Below are positions 32,445 to 40,330 of a stretch of 64,000 bases of DNA, piece after piece. The translations under genes were made by a program, and so were the position numbers. Within the stretch, counting starts at the first letter, position 1, and every line of letters starts with the position of its first letter. Origin of the DNA: Fervidifonticultor_A sp037443565 (GTDB lineage Bacteria; Sysuimicrobiota; Sysuimicrobiia; Sysuimicrobiales; Humicultoraceae); contig JBBIOB010000008.1 of the NCBI GenBank assembly GCA_037443565.1, positions 1-64,000 of the forward strand, in the 5' to 3' direction. The notes under the pieces were generated by a model, which ran no database searches, had not been told where the DNA came from, and saw nothing but the letters and a program-made list of their open reading frames with translations.

Positions 32445-32473
32445 ATTCTAGAGTAATTAGGTCAAGAAAGCAA
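32445..32473 (-). promoter_or_regulatory. Candidate promoter/operator region of the SUF operon
   Basis: This is the only AT-rich patch in the 135-base gap before sufC. On the minus strand TTGCTT (32473-32468) and TAGAAT (32450-32445) are 17 bases apart. Inside the spacer are TTGACC and TAATTA, and a TCTAGA palindrome overlaps the -10. Such a dyad could bind an Rrf2-type (SufR/IscR) sensor, but no such gene is nearby. The leader to the sufC ATG would be about 80 bases. Confidence 0.4.
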
Positions 32474-32491
32474 GGCGCGCGTCCCGCCCGG

Positions 32492-33520
32492 TCATCCGGC
32501 CCGCAGCGGCGCGGACCGGATCTGGCGTTCAAGCGCCTGACGCGAGGCCGCCGGCAGGAATGCGGCGCGCGCCGCGGTCGCCATCAGCGTGATCAGGTCG
32601 TCACATTCCAGGTGATGGACCCGCTGCACGGACGCCAGTTCCCGTGTGATGGACGTCCCGAGCAGGATCGGGTCATCGCTGTTGACCGTCACCGCGACCC
32701 CGCAGTCGAGGAACCTCCGAATGGGATGCGCGGCGATCGTCGGGATCAGGCCCAGGCGGACGTTGCTGGTGGGACAGAGCTCGAGGGTCACCCCGCGGTC
32801 CCGGAGGCGCTCAAGCAGTCGGGGATCCTCGACCGCGCGAATGCCATGGCCGATGCGGGTCGCGCCGAGATGGTAGACGGCGGTCCAGATCCCGGCCGGC
32901 CCGGTGAACTCGCCGGCGTGGACGGTAATCCCCAGCCCCGCGTCGCGCGCGCGGTCGACCGCGGCCGCGAACAGCGCCGGCGGGTAGTTCGCCTCGTCAC
33001 CGGCGAGGTCCACCCCGACCACACCGCAGTCCCGACAGGCGATGGCGTCGCGGATCAGCCGGTCGGCCTCCTCCGGTCCGCGCTCGCGCACCACCGTCAC
33101 GATGAATCCGTAGGAGAGCTTCGGGATGGCGGCGGCCGCTGCGCCTTCCGCCATCGCCTCAAACACGCCGCGCACCCCCAGGACCGTGAACGCGCGCCGC
33201 CCGCCCACCCGGATCTCGACGTGCCTGACTGATTGCGTCGCGACCTCCGCCAGCAAGCCAGCGGTGATCGCTGCGATGTTCGCCCGCGTGTAGGCGGCAT
33301 CGGCGATCCGTCCCGCCCGACCCGCATAGCGCAGCCGGCGCAGGCGATCGTACCCTGCGAACAGGGACGGATCAGCAACCAGGTGGGGTCTTTCCACCGG
33401 GACCGGATCCCCGTCGCGACGCTCGATCAGACGGCGCAGGCGCAGCGAGGTCTCCAGATGGAGATGCAGTTCCGCTTTGGGAAGATTCGCGATGTCCGGG
33501 GACGTTGACTGTTCGACCAC
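32492..33520 (-). CDS. Adenosine/adenine/aminodeoxyfutalosine deaminase family protein
   Basis: This 342-residue metal-dependent deaminase has an (alpha/beta)8 barrel. The zinc ligands His19 and His21 lie in AELHLHLETS, and VHAGEFTGP supplies the next His and the catalytic Glu. GATRIGHGIRA follows, then NSDDPILLGTS with the catalytic Asp. I start it at GTG 33520 because GGAG is 6 bases upstream and a good promoter lies directly before it. Within the family, adenosine, adenine and 6-aminodeoxyfutalosine are possible substrates. HLHLE with a following T is not diagnostic. Confidence 0.85.
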   Translation of the reverse strand: MVEQSTSPDIANLPKAELHLHLETSLRLRRLIERRDGDPVPVERPHLVADPSLFAGYDRLRRLRYAGRAGRIADAAYTRANIAAITAGLLAEVATQSVRHVEIRVGGRRAFTVLGVRGVFEAMAEGAAAAAIPKLSYGFIVTVVRERGPEEADRLIRDAIACRDCGVVGVDLAGDEANYPPALFAAAVDRARDAGLGITVHAGEFTGPAGIWTAVYHLGATRIGHGIRAVEDPRLLERLRDRGVTLELCPTSNVRLGLIPTIAAHPIRRFLDCGVAVTVNSDDPILLGTSITRELASVQRVHHLECDDLITLMATAARAAFLPAASRQALERQIRSAPLRAG

Positions 33521-33541
33521 GATCGACTCCGCTGTGTCGCC

Positions 33542-33571
33542 ATTATAGCCGGAGGATGCGCCTGCGGGCAA
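33542..33571 (-). promoter_or_regulatory. Sigma-70-type promoter for the deaminase gene
   Basis: On the minus strand TTGCCC (33571-33566) and a perfect TATAAT (33547-33542) are separated by 18 bases. Transcription would start near 33535, only about 15 bases before the GTG start at 33520. This is the clearest consensus -10 in the window. Confidence 0.6.
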
Positions 33572-33625
33572 TCGAACGGGCCCGCGGGGGGCCGAGCTCC
33601 CGGCGGGGCCGGGGCGTATGGGATT

Positions 33626-33634
33626 TGCTATAGT
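33626..33634 (+). promoter_or_regulatory. Extended -10 promoter candidate for the second 2-oxoacid dehydrogenase operon
   Basis: TGCTATAGT is an extended -10 (TGn plus TATAGT, 5 of 6 to consensus) about 50 bases before the E1 alpha ATG at 33685. No recognisable -35 precedes it. The deaminase promoter lies back-to-back about 80 bases away. Confidence 0.45.
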
Positions 33635-33684
33635 AGATGGGAATGCCGACGCCCGGTCGAACGCGCAGAGGAGTGACCGCACGC

Positions 33685-34740
33685 ATGGCTGATCGCGCTA
33701 CCCGTACGAGCAGCAATGAAGGCGTCGCCGCCGGGTCAGTGGCCACGACCGATCGCACCGGGATCGACCTGACCGACGCCGTGGCCTGGTACCGCCAGAT
33801 GGTGATCGGCCGACGGTTCGAGGAGGAGACCGAACGGGCATTCCGGCGGGGGAAGATCGGCGGCTACCTCCATGTGTACTCGGGCCAGGAAGCGGTCGCC
33901 GCAGGCTTCCTGGCCGAGCTTCGCGCCGACGACATCTTCTTCACCGCGTACCGCGACCACGCGCACGCGCTCTTTCGCGGGTCGCCGCCGGGCGCGGTCA
34001 TGGCCGAGTTGCTCGGCAAGGCGACCGGCGTGGCCCGCGGCAAAGGTGGGTCGATGCACCTGTTCGATGTGTCGCGCGGGTTCTACGGCGGTTACGGCAT
34101 CGTCGGCGGTCACATCCCGCTGGCGGTCGGGGCCGCGTACGCGCTGCGCTATAAGGGCGGCGATCAAGTGTGCCTGTGCTTTCTGGGCGACGGCGCGATG
34201 AACAGCGGGGGGTTCCATGAGCCGATGAACATGGCCGGGCTGTGGGGCCGGGAAGGCCTGTGCCCGCTGGTCGTCATCGTCGAGAACAACCAGTTTGCCA
34301 TGGGGACGCCGGTGTCGCAGTCGTCCGCCGTGCCCAATTTGGCCGCGCGGTTCTCGGCCTACGACATCCCGGCCGAGCGTGTTGACGGGATGGACTTCCT
34401 CGCGGTGCGCGACGTCGCCCGCCGCGTGATCACCCAGGTCCGGGCGGGCGGACGGCCACAAGCCGTCGAGGCGCTGACCTATCGGTTCGCCGGACACGGC
34501 GCCGCCGACGTCTTTCAGCCCTACCGCACGAAGGACGAAGTGGAGACCGCGCGTGCCCGGGACCCGTTGGCGATCTTGGAGGCGCGTCTGCGCGAGGCCG
34601 GCCTGCTCGACGACGCCCGGGTGGCCTCGATCGGCGAAGAGGCCGACGAGATGGCACGGGAGGCAATGCGCTTCGCCGAGGAGAGCCCCCCGCCCCCTCC
34701 GGAAGACCTGTACAAGGACGTGTACGGGAACGGAGCCTAG
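33685..34740 (+). CDS. 2-oxoacid dehydrogenase E1 alpha subunit, complex B
   Basis: This is a 351-residue ThDP-dependent E1 alpha subunit of the pyruvate/acetoin dehydrogenase type. It has GYLHVYSGQEAVAAGF, the gate loop YRDHAHALFRG, GKGGSMHLFD and the ThDP motif FLGDGAMNSGGFHEPMN ending in VENN. GSMHLFD is typical of pyruvate and acetoin dehydrogenases, whereas complex A looks more branched-chain-like. The ATG at 33685 gives the family start. A longer ATG at 33637 would overlap the promoter. E1 beta begins 3 bases after the stop. Confidence 0.93.
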   Translation: MADRATRTSSNEGVAAGSVATTDRTGIDLTDAVAWYRQMVIGRRFEEETERAFRRGKIGGYLHVYSGQEAVAAGFLAELRADDIFFTAYRDHAHALFRGSPPGAVMAELLGKATGVARGKGGSMHLFDVSRGFYGGYGIVGGHIPLAVGAAYALRYKGGDQVCLCFLGDGAMNSGGFHEPMNMAGLWGREGLCPLVVIVENNQFAMGTPVSQSSAVPNLAARFSAYDIPAERVDGMDFLAVRDVARRVITQVRAGGRPQAVEALTYRFAGHGAADVFQPYRTKDEVETARARDPLAILEARLREAGLLDDARVASIGEEADEMAREAMRFAEESPPPPPEDLYKDVYGNGA

Positions 34741-34743
34741 CCG

Positions 34744-35754
34744 ATGCCTGAGCTCTCATATCGCGACGCGATTCGCTCCACGCTCATCGAAGAGATGGAC
34801 CGGGATCCGGCTGTGGTCTTGCTGGGCGAAGACATCGGCCAGTACCAGGGGACCTTCCGCATCACCGCCGACCTGCTGAACCGGTACGGCTCCAGACGGG
34901 TCATCGACACGCCGATCTCTGAGCTGGGGTTCGTCGGCGCGGCGATCGGGATGGCGATGCTGGGCCTGAGGCCCGTGGTCGAGATGATGACGTGGAACTT
35001 CTCCCTGCTGGCCTACGACCAGATCGTGAACAACGCCGCCAAGATACGGTACTTCTCGGGGGGACAGGTGAACGTCCCGCTGGTCATTCGCGGACCAAAC
35101 GGCGCCGGGGTGCAGCTCTCGGCGCAGCACTCGCAGAGCCTCGAGGCCATCTATGCGCATGTCCCGGGGCTCGTCGTCGCGATGCCGGCCACGCCCACCG
35201 AAGCCAAGGGGCTGCTGCGGACGGCCCTGCGGGGGAACGATCCCGTGATCTACATGGAGCACGCGGCGCTCTACAGCCTGAAGGAAGAGGTCCCCGACGG
35301 CGAGTTCATGATGCCGTTCGGCGTCGCCGAGATCGCGCGGCCCGGCCGCGATGTTACGATCGTCGCCTACAGCCGGATGCTGCACATCGCGCTGGAAGCC
35401 GCTGAGATCCTCGCCGAGGACGGCATCGAGGCGGAGGTCCTGAACCCGCGCACGCTGCGTCCGCTCGACCGCCAGACGCTGGTCGCGTCGGTCGGCCGCA
35501 CGCACCGGGCCGTGGTCGTGCAGGAGCAGTGGCGCCCGTTCGGCACGGCCGCCGAACTCGCCGCGGCGATCACCGAGGGCGCGTTCGACCTGCTCGACGC
35601 TCCCGTGGAGCGCGTGACCGGCGCGGACGTGCCCATGCCGTATGCAAGAAACCTGGAACTGCTGGCCCTGCCGCACGCCGAGGACATCGTCCGCGCGGCC
35701 CGGCGCACGCTCTATCGCGAGACGGCGGAGACGGGAGGGCGCGCCGATGGGTGA
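34744..35754 (+). CDS. 2-oxoacid dehydrogenase E1 beta subunit, complex B
   Basis: This 336-residue beta subunit carries LGEDIGQYQGTFRIT, DTPISELGFVGAAIGMAMLG, EMMTWNFSLLAYDQIVNNAAK, and the C-terminal EVLNPRTLRPLD. The EMMTWNF and NNAAK segments are characteristic of pyruvate dehydrogenase E1 beta. Its 3' end overlaps the E2 start by 8 bases. It forms the E1 heterotetramer with the preceding subunit. Confidence 0.93.
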   Translation: MPELSYRDAIRSTLIEEMDRDPAVVLLGEDIGQYQGTFRITADLLNRYGSRRVIDTPISELGFVGAAIGMAMLGLRPVVEMMTWNFSLLAYDQIVNNAAKIRYFSGGQVNVPLVIRGPNGAGVQLSAQHSQSLEAIYAHVPGLVVAMPATPTEAKGLLRTALRGNDPVIYMEHAALYSLKEEVPDGEFMMPFGVAEIARPGRDVTIVAYSRMLHIALEAAEILAEDGIEAEVLNPRTLRPLDRQTLVASVGRTHRAVVVQEQWRPFGTAAELAAAITEGAFDLLDAPVERVTGADVPMPYARNLELLALPHAEDIVRAARRTLYRETAETGGRADG

Positions 35755-37024
35755 CGTCATCATGCCCAAGATGGGCGACGCCATGACCGAGGGCCGCGTG
35801 CTCCGGTGGATCAAGCAGCCCGGAGAGACGATCAAGAAGGGCGAGCCCCTTGCGGAGATCGAGACCGACAAGGTCAACGTGGACCTGGAGTCCGAGGAGG
35901 ACGGCACGCTGGTCGAGATTCTGATCCCGGAGGGCGAGGCTGCGGCGGTGGGTGTGCCCATTGCGCGGCTTGCTAGGCCGGGAGAAGGCGAGGCCGGGAG
36001 ACCAACCGGGGGGGAGACACGGCCCGCGGCGACCGCGGACCAGGCAACCGCCGACCGGGCGGCGGCCGCAAAGCCCCCGCGCGTGAAGCCCGCACCCGCC
36101 ACCGACGCGGGGGCTGCGGAGCCCGTCCGGGCCTCGCCGCTGGCGCGCCGCCTGGCGGAGCAGTACGGGATTCCCCTCTCCTCGATTGCGGGCACTGGGC
36201 CGGACGGCCGGATCACCAAAGAAGACGTCGAGGCCGCGCGGGCCGGACGGCGTCAGGCGCCGGCGGAACAGGCCCCCCGACCTGCCGCGGCGACACCGCC
36301 GCCTGCTCCCGCCGCCGGAGACGTGCCGCTCTCGCGCATGCGTCAGACCATCGCGAGGCGCATGACCGACAGCAAACAGCACGCACCGCACATCTACCTG
36401 ACCGTATCGATCGACATGGACCCAGCGCTGGCCCTGCGAAGGCAACTCAACGACGGGGCTCCCGACGATGCGAAGATCTCGGTCAACGACATGGTCGTCC
36501 GGGCCGCGGCGCTGGCGCTGCGAAAGGTTCCGGCGCTGAACGCAACGTTCACCGGTGAGGCGGTCCGGCACAACGCGGACGTCAACATCAGCATCGCGAT
36601 CGCGCTGCCCGACGGTCTGATCGCGCCCACCGTGTACCACTGCGACCGCAAGAGTCTGTGGGAGATCGCGGTCGACGCCAGAGCCTTGGCCGAACGTGCC
36701 CGCGCCGGGCGGCTGCGCGCCGAGGACCTGATCGGCGGGACCTTCACCATCAGCAACCTGGGGATGTTCGGCGTCGAGGTGTTCTCCGCGATCATCAACC
36801 CGCCGCAGGCGGCGATCCTGGCCATCGGGGCGGCCAGGCCGCAGCCGGTCGTGCGCGACGGGCAGATCGTGGCGGCGACGATCATGCAGGTGACATGCTC
36901 TGCCGACCACCGCGTGACCGACGGCGCCGAGGTGGCGAACTACCTGGCCGAACTGAAGCGGCTGCTCGAGCACCCGGTCTGGCTGGTGACCAGTCCGCCC
37001 GCAGCAGGGCGCGCGGACGCCTGA
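35747..37024 (+). CDS. 2-oxoacid dehydrogenase E2 component, complex B
   Basis: This 425-residue acyltransferase has a lipoyl domain with K42 (IETDKVNVD). A long Ala/Pro linker leads to a subunit-binding domain (ASPLARRLAEQYGIP to GRITKEDVEAA) and the catalytic domain with SADHRVTDGAEV. The start ATG at 35747 gives MGDVIMPKMGDAMTEG, the normal N-terminus. The operon has no E3, so it probably shares the lpdA product. E2 sequences of complexes A and B are clearly different, so they are not a recent duplication. Confidence 0.93.
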   Translation: MGDVIMPKMGDAMTEGRVLRWIKQPGETIKKGEPLAEIETDKVNVDLESEEDGTLVEILIPEGEAAAVGVPIARLARPGEGEAGRPTGGETRPAATADQATADRAAAAKPPRVKPAPATDAGAAEPVRASPLARRLAEQYGIPLSSIAGTGPDGRITKEDVEAARAGRRQAPAEQAPRPAAATPPPAPAAGDVPLSRMRQTIARRMTDSKQHAPHIYLTVSIDMDPALALRRQLNDGAPDDAKISVNDMVVRAAALALRKVPALNATFTGEAVRHNADVNISIAIALPDGLIAPTVYHCDRKSLWEIAVDARALAERARAGRLRAEDLIGGTFTISNLGMFGVEVFSAIINPPQAAILAIGAARPQPVVRDGQIVAATIMQVTCSADHRVTDGAEVANYLAELKRLLEHPVWLVTSPPAAGRADA

Positions 37025-37048
37025 CCCGCGCGCAGCCGCGGGGAGCCG

Positions 37049-37330
37049 CTACCCGCCGGCGAAATGCTCTCGGATCGCCGCCTCGGCCGAGGCGGCGATG
37101 GCATCCCACCCCGCTCCGGGGTCGCGGGTCACGGTCACGAAGTCGTTCAGCGCGAACACCTGGACGACGCCGGGAATGGCGAACAACTTCGCCGCGAGTG
37201 GATGCGCCGCAGCCTCCTCGGCCGATCGAAACGTCTGGCTCCGGCCCTCGGTGATCCGCTGGTTGACCACGAACTTCAGCGCGTTGATGTTCGGCGTCGG
37301 CTGAATCTCAACGCGCACCTGCTCTGCCAC
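37049..37330 (-). CDS. NfuN-domain protein (Nfu/NifU N-terminal domain alone)
   Basis: This 93-residue protein matches the N-terminal Nfu domain: VEIQPTPNINALKFVVN, then AAKLFAIPGVVQVFALNDFVTVTR. The C-terminal CxxC domain that binds the cluster in full Nfu proteins is absent. I start it at GTG 37330 because GGAGGAGG lies 5 bases upstream; an ATG nine codons earlier would place that sequence inside the gene. The isolated domain is known in many bacteria, but its function is unclear. It may bind client proteins in iron-sulfur or heme delivery. Confidence 0.8.
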   Translation of the reverse strand: MAEQVRVEIQPTPNINALKFVVNQRITEGRSQTFRSAEEAAAHPLAAKLFAIPGVVQVFALNDFVTVTRDPGAGWDAIAASAEAAIREHFAGG

Positions 37331-37386
37331 GACTTCCTCCTCCCTGCTCCTGGACACCCGCGACGACGCCGCCCCGCCTCGAGGGG

Positions 37387-38289
37387 TCAGTGGACCTTCG
37401 CGTCGCCGCGCCCGCCCGGCATCTCACAGTACCAGGCCGCCAGCCGCGCGAACATGATGAAGTGCGGGAGCGCCCCGCGGATGCCCGTGACGATGCGATC
37501 CGCGGCCACCAGGCCGCTGGCCGACAGCAGCTGCCATCGGAGCTCGACCTGGGCCGCCAGCGAGAGCCCCAACTCCATTGGGATCAGCCCGGCGTCCGCG
37601 AGCGGCACGAACACCTGCCAGCGCCTCGGAGGTCGTTCCATCTCGAAGATATTCAGCATCGCTTTCGCGATGCCGGTGGCCGCGCCGGCCGCGTTGCTGA
37701 ACCACCCGATGGCCTGGCCGAGGCGTTCGGGACTACGGCCGAGCGCCTCGGCGTCGCGGGCCGACGCCTCCAGCACGGCCACCGACGCGAGCACGCGGCC
37801 CAGCCGCCAGCCGATGCGGATCGGGTCGAGGAACCTCGGCGGCTGTGGTAGGACGTATCCCGAGGTCCCGGCCACGGCCAGACCCAGCGAGCGGGCCTGG
37901 GTGATCGCCTCCCGCGCGTCGTCCAGCAGGCTGGCGCGCTCGGACTCGATGCGCTGGCGCGCCGCCTCGACAAAGGCGATCCGCGCCCGCGGCTGCACAT
38001 CGACGAGCAGCGACCCGCCGGTGAGCACCTCGTGCACGACCGGCAGGATGTGCAGGTTCAGGGCGAACGGCATGAGGATGCCGGGTTCATCACCCAGTGG
38101 GTTGGCCTCCGAGATCCGCTCCAGGTACTCGCGGATCTCCTCTTCATCGGTCCCCTCGGGAAAGACCAGGCCCACTTCGATGTCCGTGTCAGGATAGCTC
38201 GACCCTTCGCGGTAGCGGCCATAGAGGTAGACCGCGGCCAGCTCCGATGATCCCGCGAAGAACTCCTTGAGGACCTCGATGGCCCTCAT
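37387..38289 (-). CDS. Nucleotidyltransferase-fold protein with a helical C-terminal domain
   Basis: This 300-residue protein has an MNT-type nucleotidyltransferase fold at the N-terminus. The motif GSx10DxD appears as G24-R25, ten residues, D36-I-E38 (YGRYREGSSYPDTDIEVGL). The motif Ser is therefore Arg and the second Asp is Glu, which may lower or change activity. Residues 110-290 are predominantly helical (ERASLLDDAREAITQA and LASVAVLEASARD). The arrangement recalls MNT-HEPN pairs, but no Rx4-6H HEPN motif is visible. Function is unknown. It lies downstream of the cytochrome oxidase genes, probably under a separate promoter. Confidence 0.65.
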   Translation of the reverse strand: MRAIEVLKEFFAGSSELAAVYLYGRYREGSSYPDTDIEVGLVFPEGTDEEEIREYLERISEANPLGDEPGILMPFALNLHILPVVHEVLTGGSLLVDVQPRARIAFVEAARQRIESERASLLDDAREAITQARSLGLAVAGTSGYVLPQPPRFLDPIRIGWRLGRVLASVAVLEASARDAEALGRSPERLGQAIGWFSNAAGAATGIAKAMLNIFEMERPPRRWQVFVPLADAGLIPMELGLSLAAQVELRWQLLSASGLVAADRIVTGIRGALPHFIMFARLAAWYCEMPGGRGDAKVH

Positions 38290-38342
38290 CGGCTTGCCTC
38301 CAAGGGGAATGCCTGTGGCTCCGTGCCTGTCGGGCGGAGTGC

Positions 38343-38624
38343 CTACCGGCTCCTGCGCCTCCTGGCCTCGATGAGGTTGACCAGGGCCAAGACCCAGCGG
38401 TTCTGCCTCAGGGCGGCCCTGTGCTCCTTGCGGGCTGCTGTCAACCGGTCGCGCTCGGCCTGCAAGACCGCGCGGTGGCCGACGCGCGCCCCGCGCAACT
38501 GCTGGCGTTGACGCTTCCACCGTGAGCGTTCGATGGACAGCGCGCCGCGGTGCGCCGAGGCCGCGAGCCCCGCCGACCGACGCTGTTCTCCCATGACCCG
38601 GTGGTGCTCGAATCGCGCCAGCAT
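38343..38624 (-). CDS. Small, very basic protein of unknown function
   Basis: This 93-residue, Arg/Gln-rich protein begins MLARFEHHRVMGEQRRSAG and ends LVNLIEARRRRSR. It looks like one long charged helix and has no signal peptide. Evidence that it is a gene: GAGGAG lies 9 bases before the ATG, an extended -10 lies just upstream, and it fills an otherwise empty gap. It could bind nucleic acid or be a coiled-coil adaptor. No family was recognised. The nucleotidyltransferase gene follows 53 bases later. Confidence 0.55.
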   Translation of the reverse strand: MLARFEHHRVMGEQRRSAGLAASAHRGALSIERSRWKRQRQQLRGARVGHRAVLQAERDRLTAARKEHRAALRQNRWVLALVNLIEARRRRSR

Positions 38625-38661
38625 GCAGACGTCACTCCTCGTGGTGCTGGGGCACGATCTC

Positions 38662-38670
38662 AGTGTACCA
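38662..38670 (-). promoter_or_regulatory. Extended -10 promoter candidate for the small basic protein and nucleotidyltransferase
   Basis: On the minus strand TGGTACACT is an extended -10 (TGn plus TACACT) located about 38 bases before the ATG at 38624, in the gap after the cytochrome oxidase subunit IV gene. There is no clear -35. It would uncouple the two downstream genes from the oxidase operon. Confidence 0.35.
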
Positions 38671-38698
38671 GATGGTGACTCGACGCGGGAGCGCGCCT

Positions 38699-39061
38699 CT
38701 ACCGCATCTGGAGCGTGTGGAGGCCGTCCGGAATTAGCGCAAAGAACAGGATGACACCCAACACCATCGGCACCAGCACGGTGTAGATGAAGCTGATCCG
38801 TTCCATCCTCACGTGCATGAAGAAGGCGATGATGAGCCCGGCCTTCATGCCGGCCAGGATCACCAGCAGAAGGGTCAACATCCATCGCGGCATGGGGACG
38901 AAGACGACCCCGACCTCGAGTAGGGTGATGAGCAGGAGCCACCCCCAGGTGACCCAATAGACCCGGTAGCCGCCGTGAGCGGTGCCGGCGTGTTCCGGGG
39001 CGCTGGCCTGGTGTCCGGCGACATCCGTCGTCTGCGTGTGGTGACCCTCTCCGCTACCCAC
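38699..39061 (-). CDS. Cytochrome c oxidase subunit IV (prokaryotic type)
   Basis: This 120-residue protein has a hydrophilic, His-rich N-terminus (GEGHHTQTTD and HAGTAHGG) and three membrane helices. The motif ILAGMKAGLIIAFFMHVRME is characteristic of the CtaF/CyoD-like subunit IV family. It is last in the oxidase operon (II, I, III, III, IV). It stabilises the oxidase and has no redox centre. Confidence 0.9.
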   Translation of the reverse strand: MGSGEGHHTQTTDVAGHQASAPEHAGTAHGGYRVYWVTWGWLLLITLLEVGVVFVPMPRWMLTLLLVILAGMKAGLIIAFFMHVRMERISFIYTVLVPMVLGVILFFALIPDGLHTLQMR

Positions 39062-39082
39062 CTTGGAGCCTCCTCATGTCGC

Positions 39083-39709
39083 TCAGAGCAGGTACTTGAT
39101 CGTAAAGATGAACACCCAGACCAGGTCGACGAAGTGCCAGTATAACCCGGCGATCTCCACGCTCTCCGGCTTGATGCGGCCGGCGGCCTGGCGCGCGATC
39201 GTGATCAACAGGTAGATGACCCCGGCGAGCACGTGGGCGCCGTGGAACCCGGTGATGACAAAGAAGCTGGCGGAGAACAGCGGCACGCCCCAAGGATTTG
39301 TGGCGAGCCGCGCGCCCTCGGCGATGAAGTGCGTCCATTCATAGGCCTGCAACCCGAGAAACGTGACCCCGCCCAGCACCGTGAGCCAGAGAAACCGGCC
39401 GGACAGCCGTCGGTGGCCTCGCGCTGACGCCGCGACCGCGACGGCCATCGTGGCGCTGCTGCAGATCAGCACGAAGGTCATGAAGGCGACCAGGTACAGG
39501 TCGAAGATCTCGTATTGCGGCGGCCAGTCGACGGTGGCGATGCGCAGCATCCAGTAGCCGGTGAGCAGCGCCGCAAAGGTCAGGGTATCCTGCAAGAGGA
39601 ACAGCCACATCATGAGCTTCGGCCAGTTGAAGCCGAACGGCGACCGGCCGCCTCCCCATTCGGAGGCGAGCGCGTGGTCCTGGGTCATGGTCTCCGCTGA
39701 CGTTGTCAT
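39083..39709 (-). CDS. ctaE: Cytochrome c oxidase subunit III (full-length copy)
   Basis: This 208-residue protein has five membrane helices of the five-helix subunit III type. It contains LMMWLFLLQDTLTFAALL, EWTHFI, FVITGFHGAHVLAGVIYL and the terminal LYWHFVDLVWVFIFTIKYLL. It follows a second subunit-III-like gene (39758-40330) and precedes subunit IV. It supports proton uptake and stability of subunit I. Confidence 0.92.
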   Translation of the reverse strand: MTTSAETMTQDHALASEWGGGRSPFGFNWPKLMMWLFLLQDTLTFAALLTGYWMLRIATVDWPPQYEIFDLYLVAFMTFVLICSSATMAVAVAASARGHRRLSGRFLWLTVLGGVTFLGLQAYEWTHFIAEGARLATNPWGVPLFSASFFVITGFHGAHVLAGVIYLLITIARQAAGRIKPESVEIAGLYWHFVDLVWVFIFTIKYLL

Positions 39710-39757
39710 CCCCTCCTTGCGGACCGGTCTCCACTGGCCACCGGTCTGGCCTCGGTC

Positions 39758-40330
39758 CTACGCGACGAAGAGCAGCGCGAAGACATACAGCCACAACGCA
39801 TCGACGAAGTGCCAGTAGATCGCTACGGGCGTCACCACCCGCGCCGCCGACGCGGCCACCAGCGCCCGTCGCGCCCGCACGAGGGCATAGAACAGCGCGC
39901 CGACGCCCCCGAGCACGTGGAGGGCATGGGCGCTGGTCAGGAGATAGAAGAAGGCGCTGTGCGGACCTGCCGCGAGCGAAACGCCGGCGGAGGTCAACTG
40001 GCGCCAGGCGATTACCTGACCGGCGAGGAAGGCGGTCCCCAGCACGGTAGTGACCGCCAGCCCAGTTCGCAGATGATCCAGGTGGTCGGCGCGGCCCCTG
40101 GCCCGGGCCCACTCCATCGCCACGCTGCTCGCCAGCAGCACGGCAGTGTTGATCCAGAGCAGTGGGGGGATCGGTCCCGCGCGCCAGTCGGACTCTGCGC
40201 GGCGCACCACCAGGGTGCTGGTGAACGAGGCGAACAGGATGACCGTCGCCCCGACCAGCAGCCAGGTTGCGACAACCGATGTGGCGGCCGATGCCGGGCG
40301 GTCGTCTACGGCCCGCGTCGCCCGGCTCAC
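39758..40330 (-). CDS. Second cytochrome c oxidase subunit III-like protein
   Basis: This 190-residue, five-helix protein of the subunit III family has SAHALHVLGGVGALFYALV and ends YWHFVDALWLYVFALLFVA. It lacks the EWTHFI segment of its neighbour and is more diverged. The ATG overlaps the subunit I stop by 4 bases (ATGA). Two consecutive subunit III genes occur in some SoxM-type oxidase operons. Whether both enter one complex is not known from sequence. Confidence 0.88.
   Translation of the reverse strand: MSRATRAVDDRPASAATSVVATWLLVGATVILFASFTSTLVVRRAESDWRAGPIPPLLWINTAVLLASSVAMEWARARGRADHLDHLRTGLAVTTVLGTAFLAGQVIAWRQLTSAGVSLAAGPHSAFFYLLTSAHALHVLGGVGALFYALVRARRALVAASAARVVTPVAIYWHFVDALWLYVFALLFVA

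Noticed and set aside
29066..33232. A 1388-codon open frame on the plus strand opposite the SUF operon and the deaminase gene
   Set aside because: It mirrors sufB, sufC and the deaminase, which have clear motifs on the minus strand. Long antisense frames are expected in very GC-rich DNA. Its sequence is His/Arg/Asp-rich without any domain.
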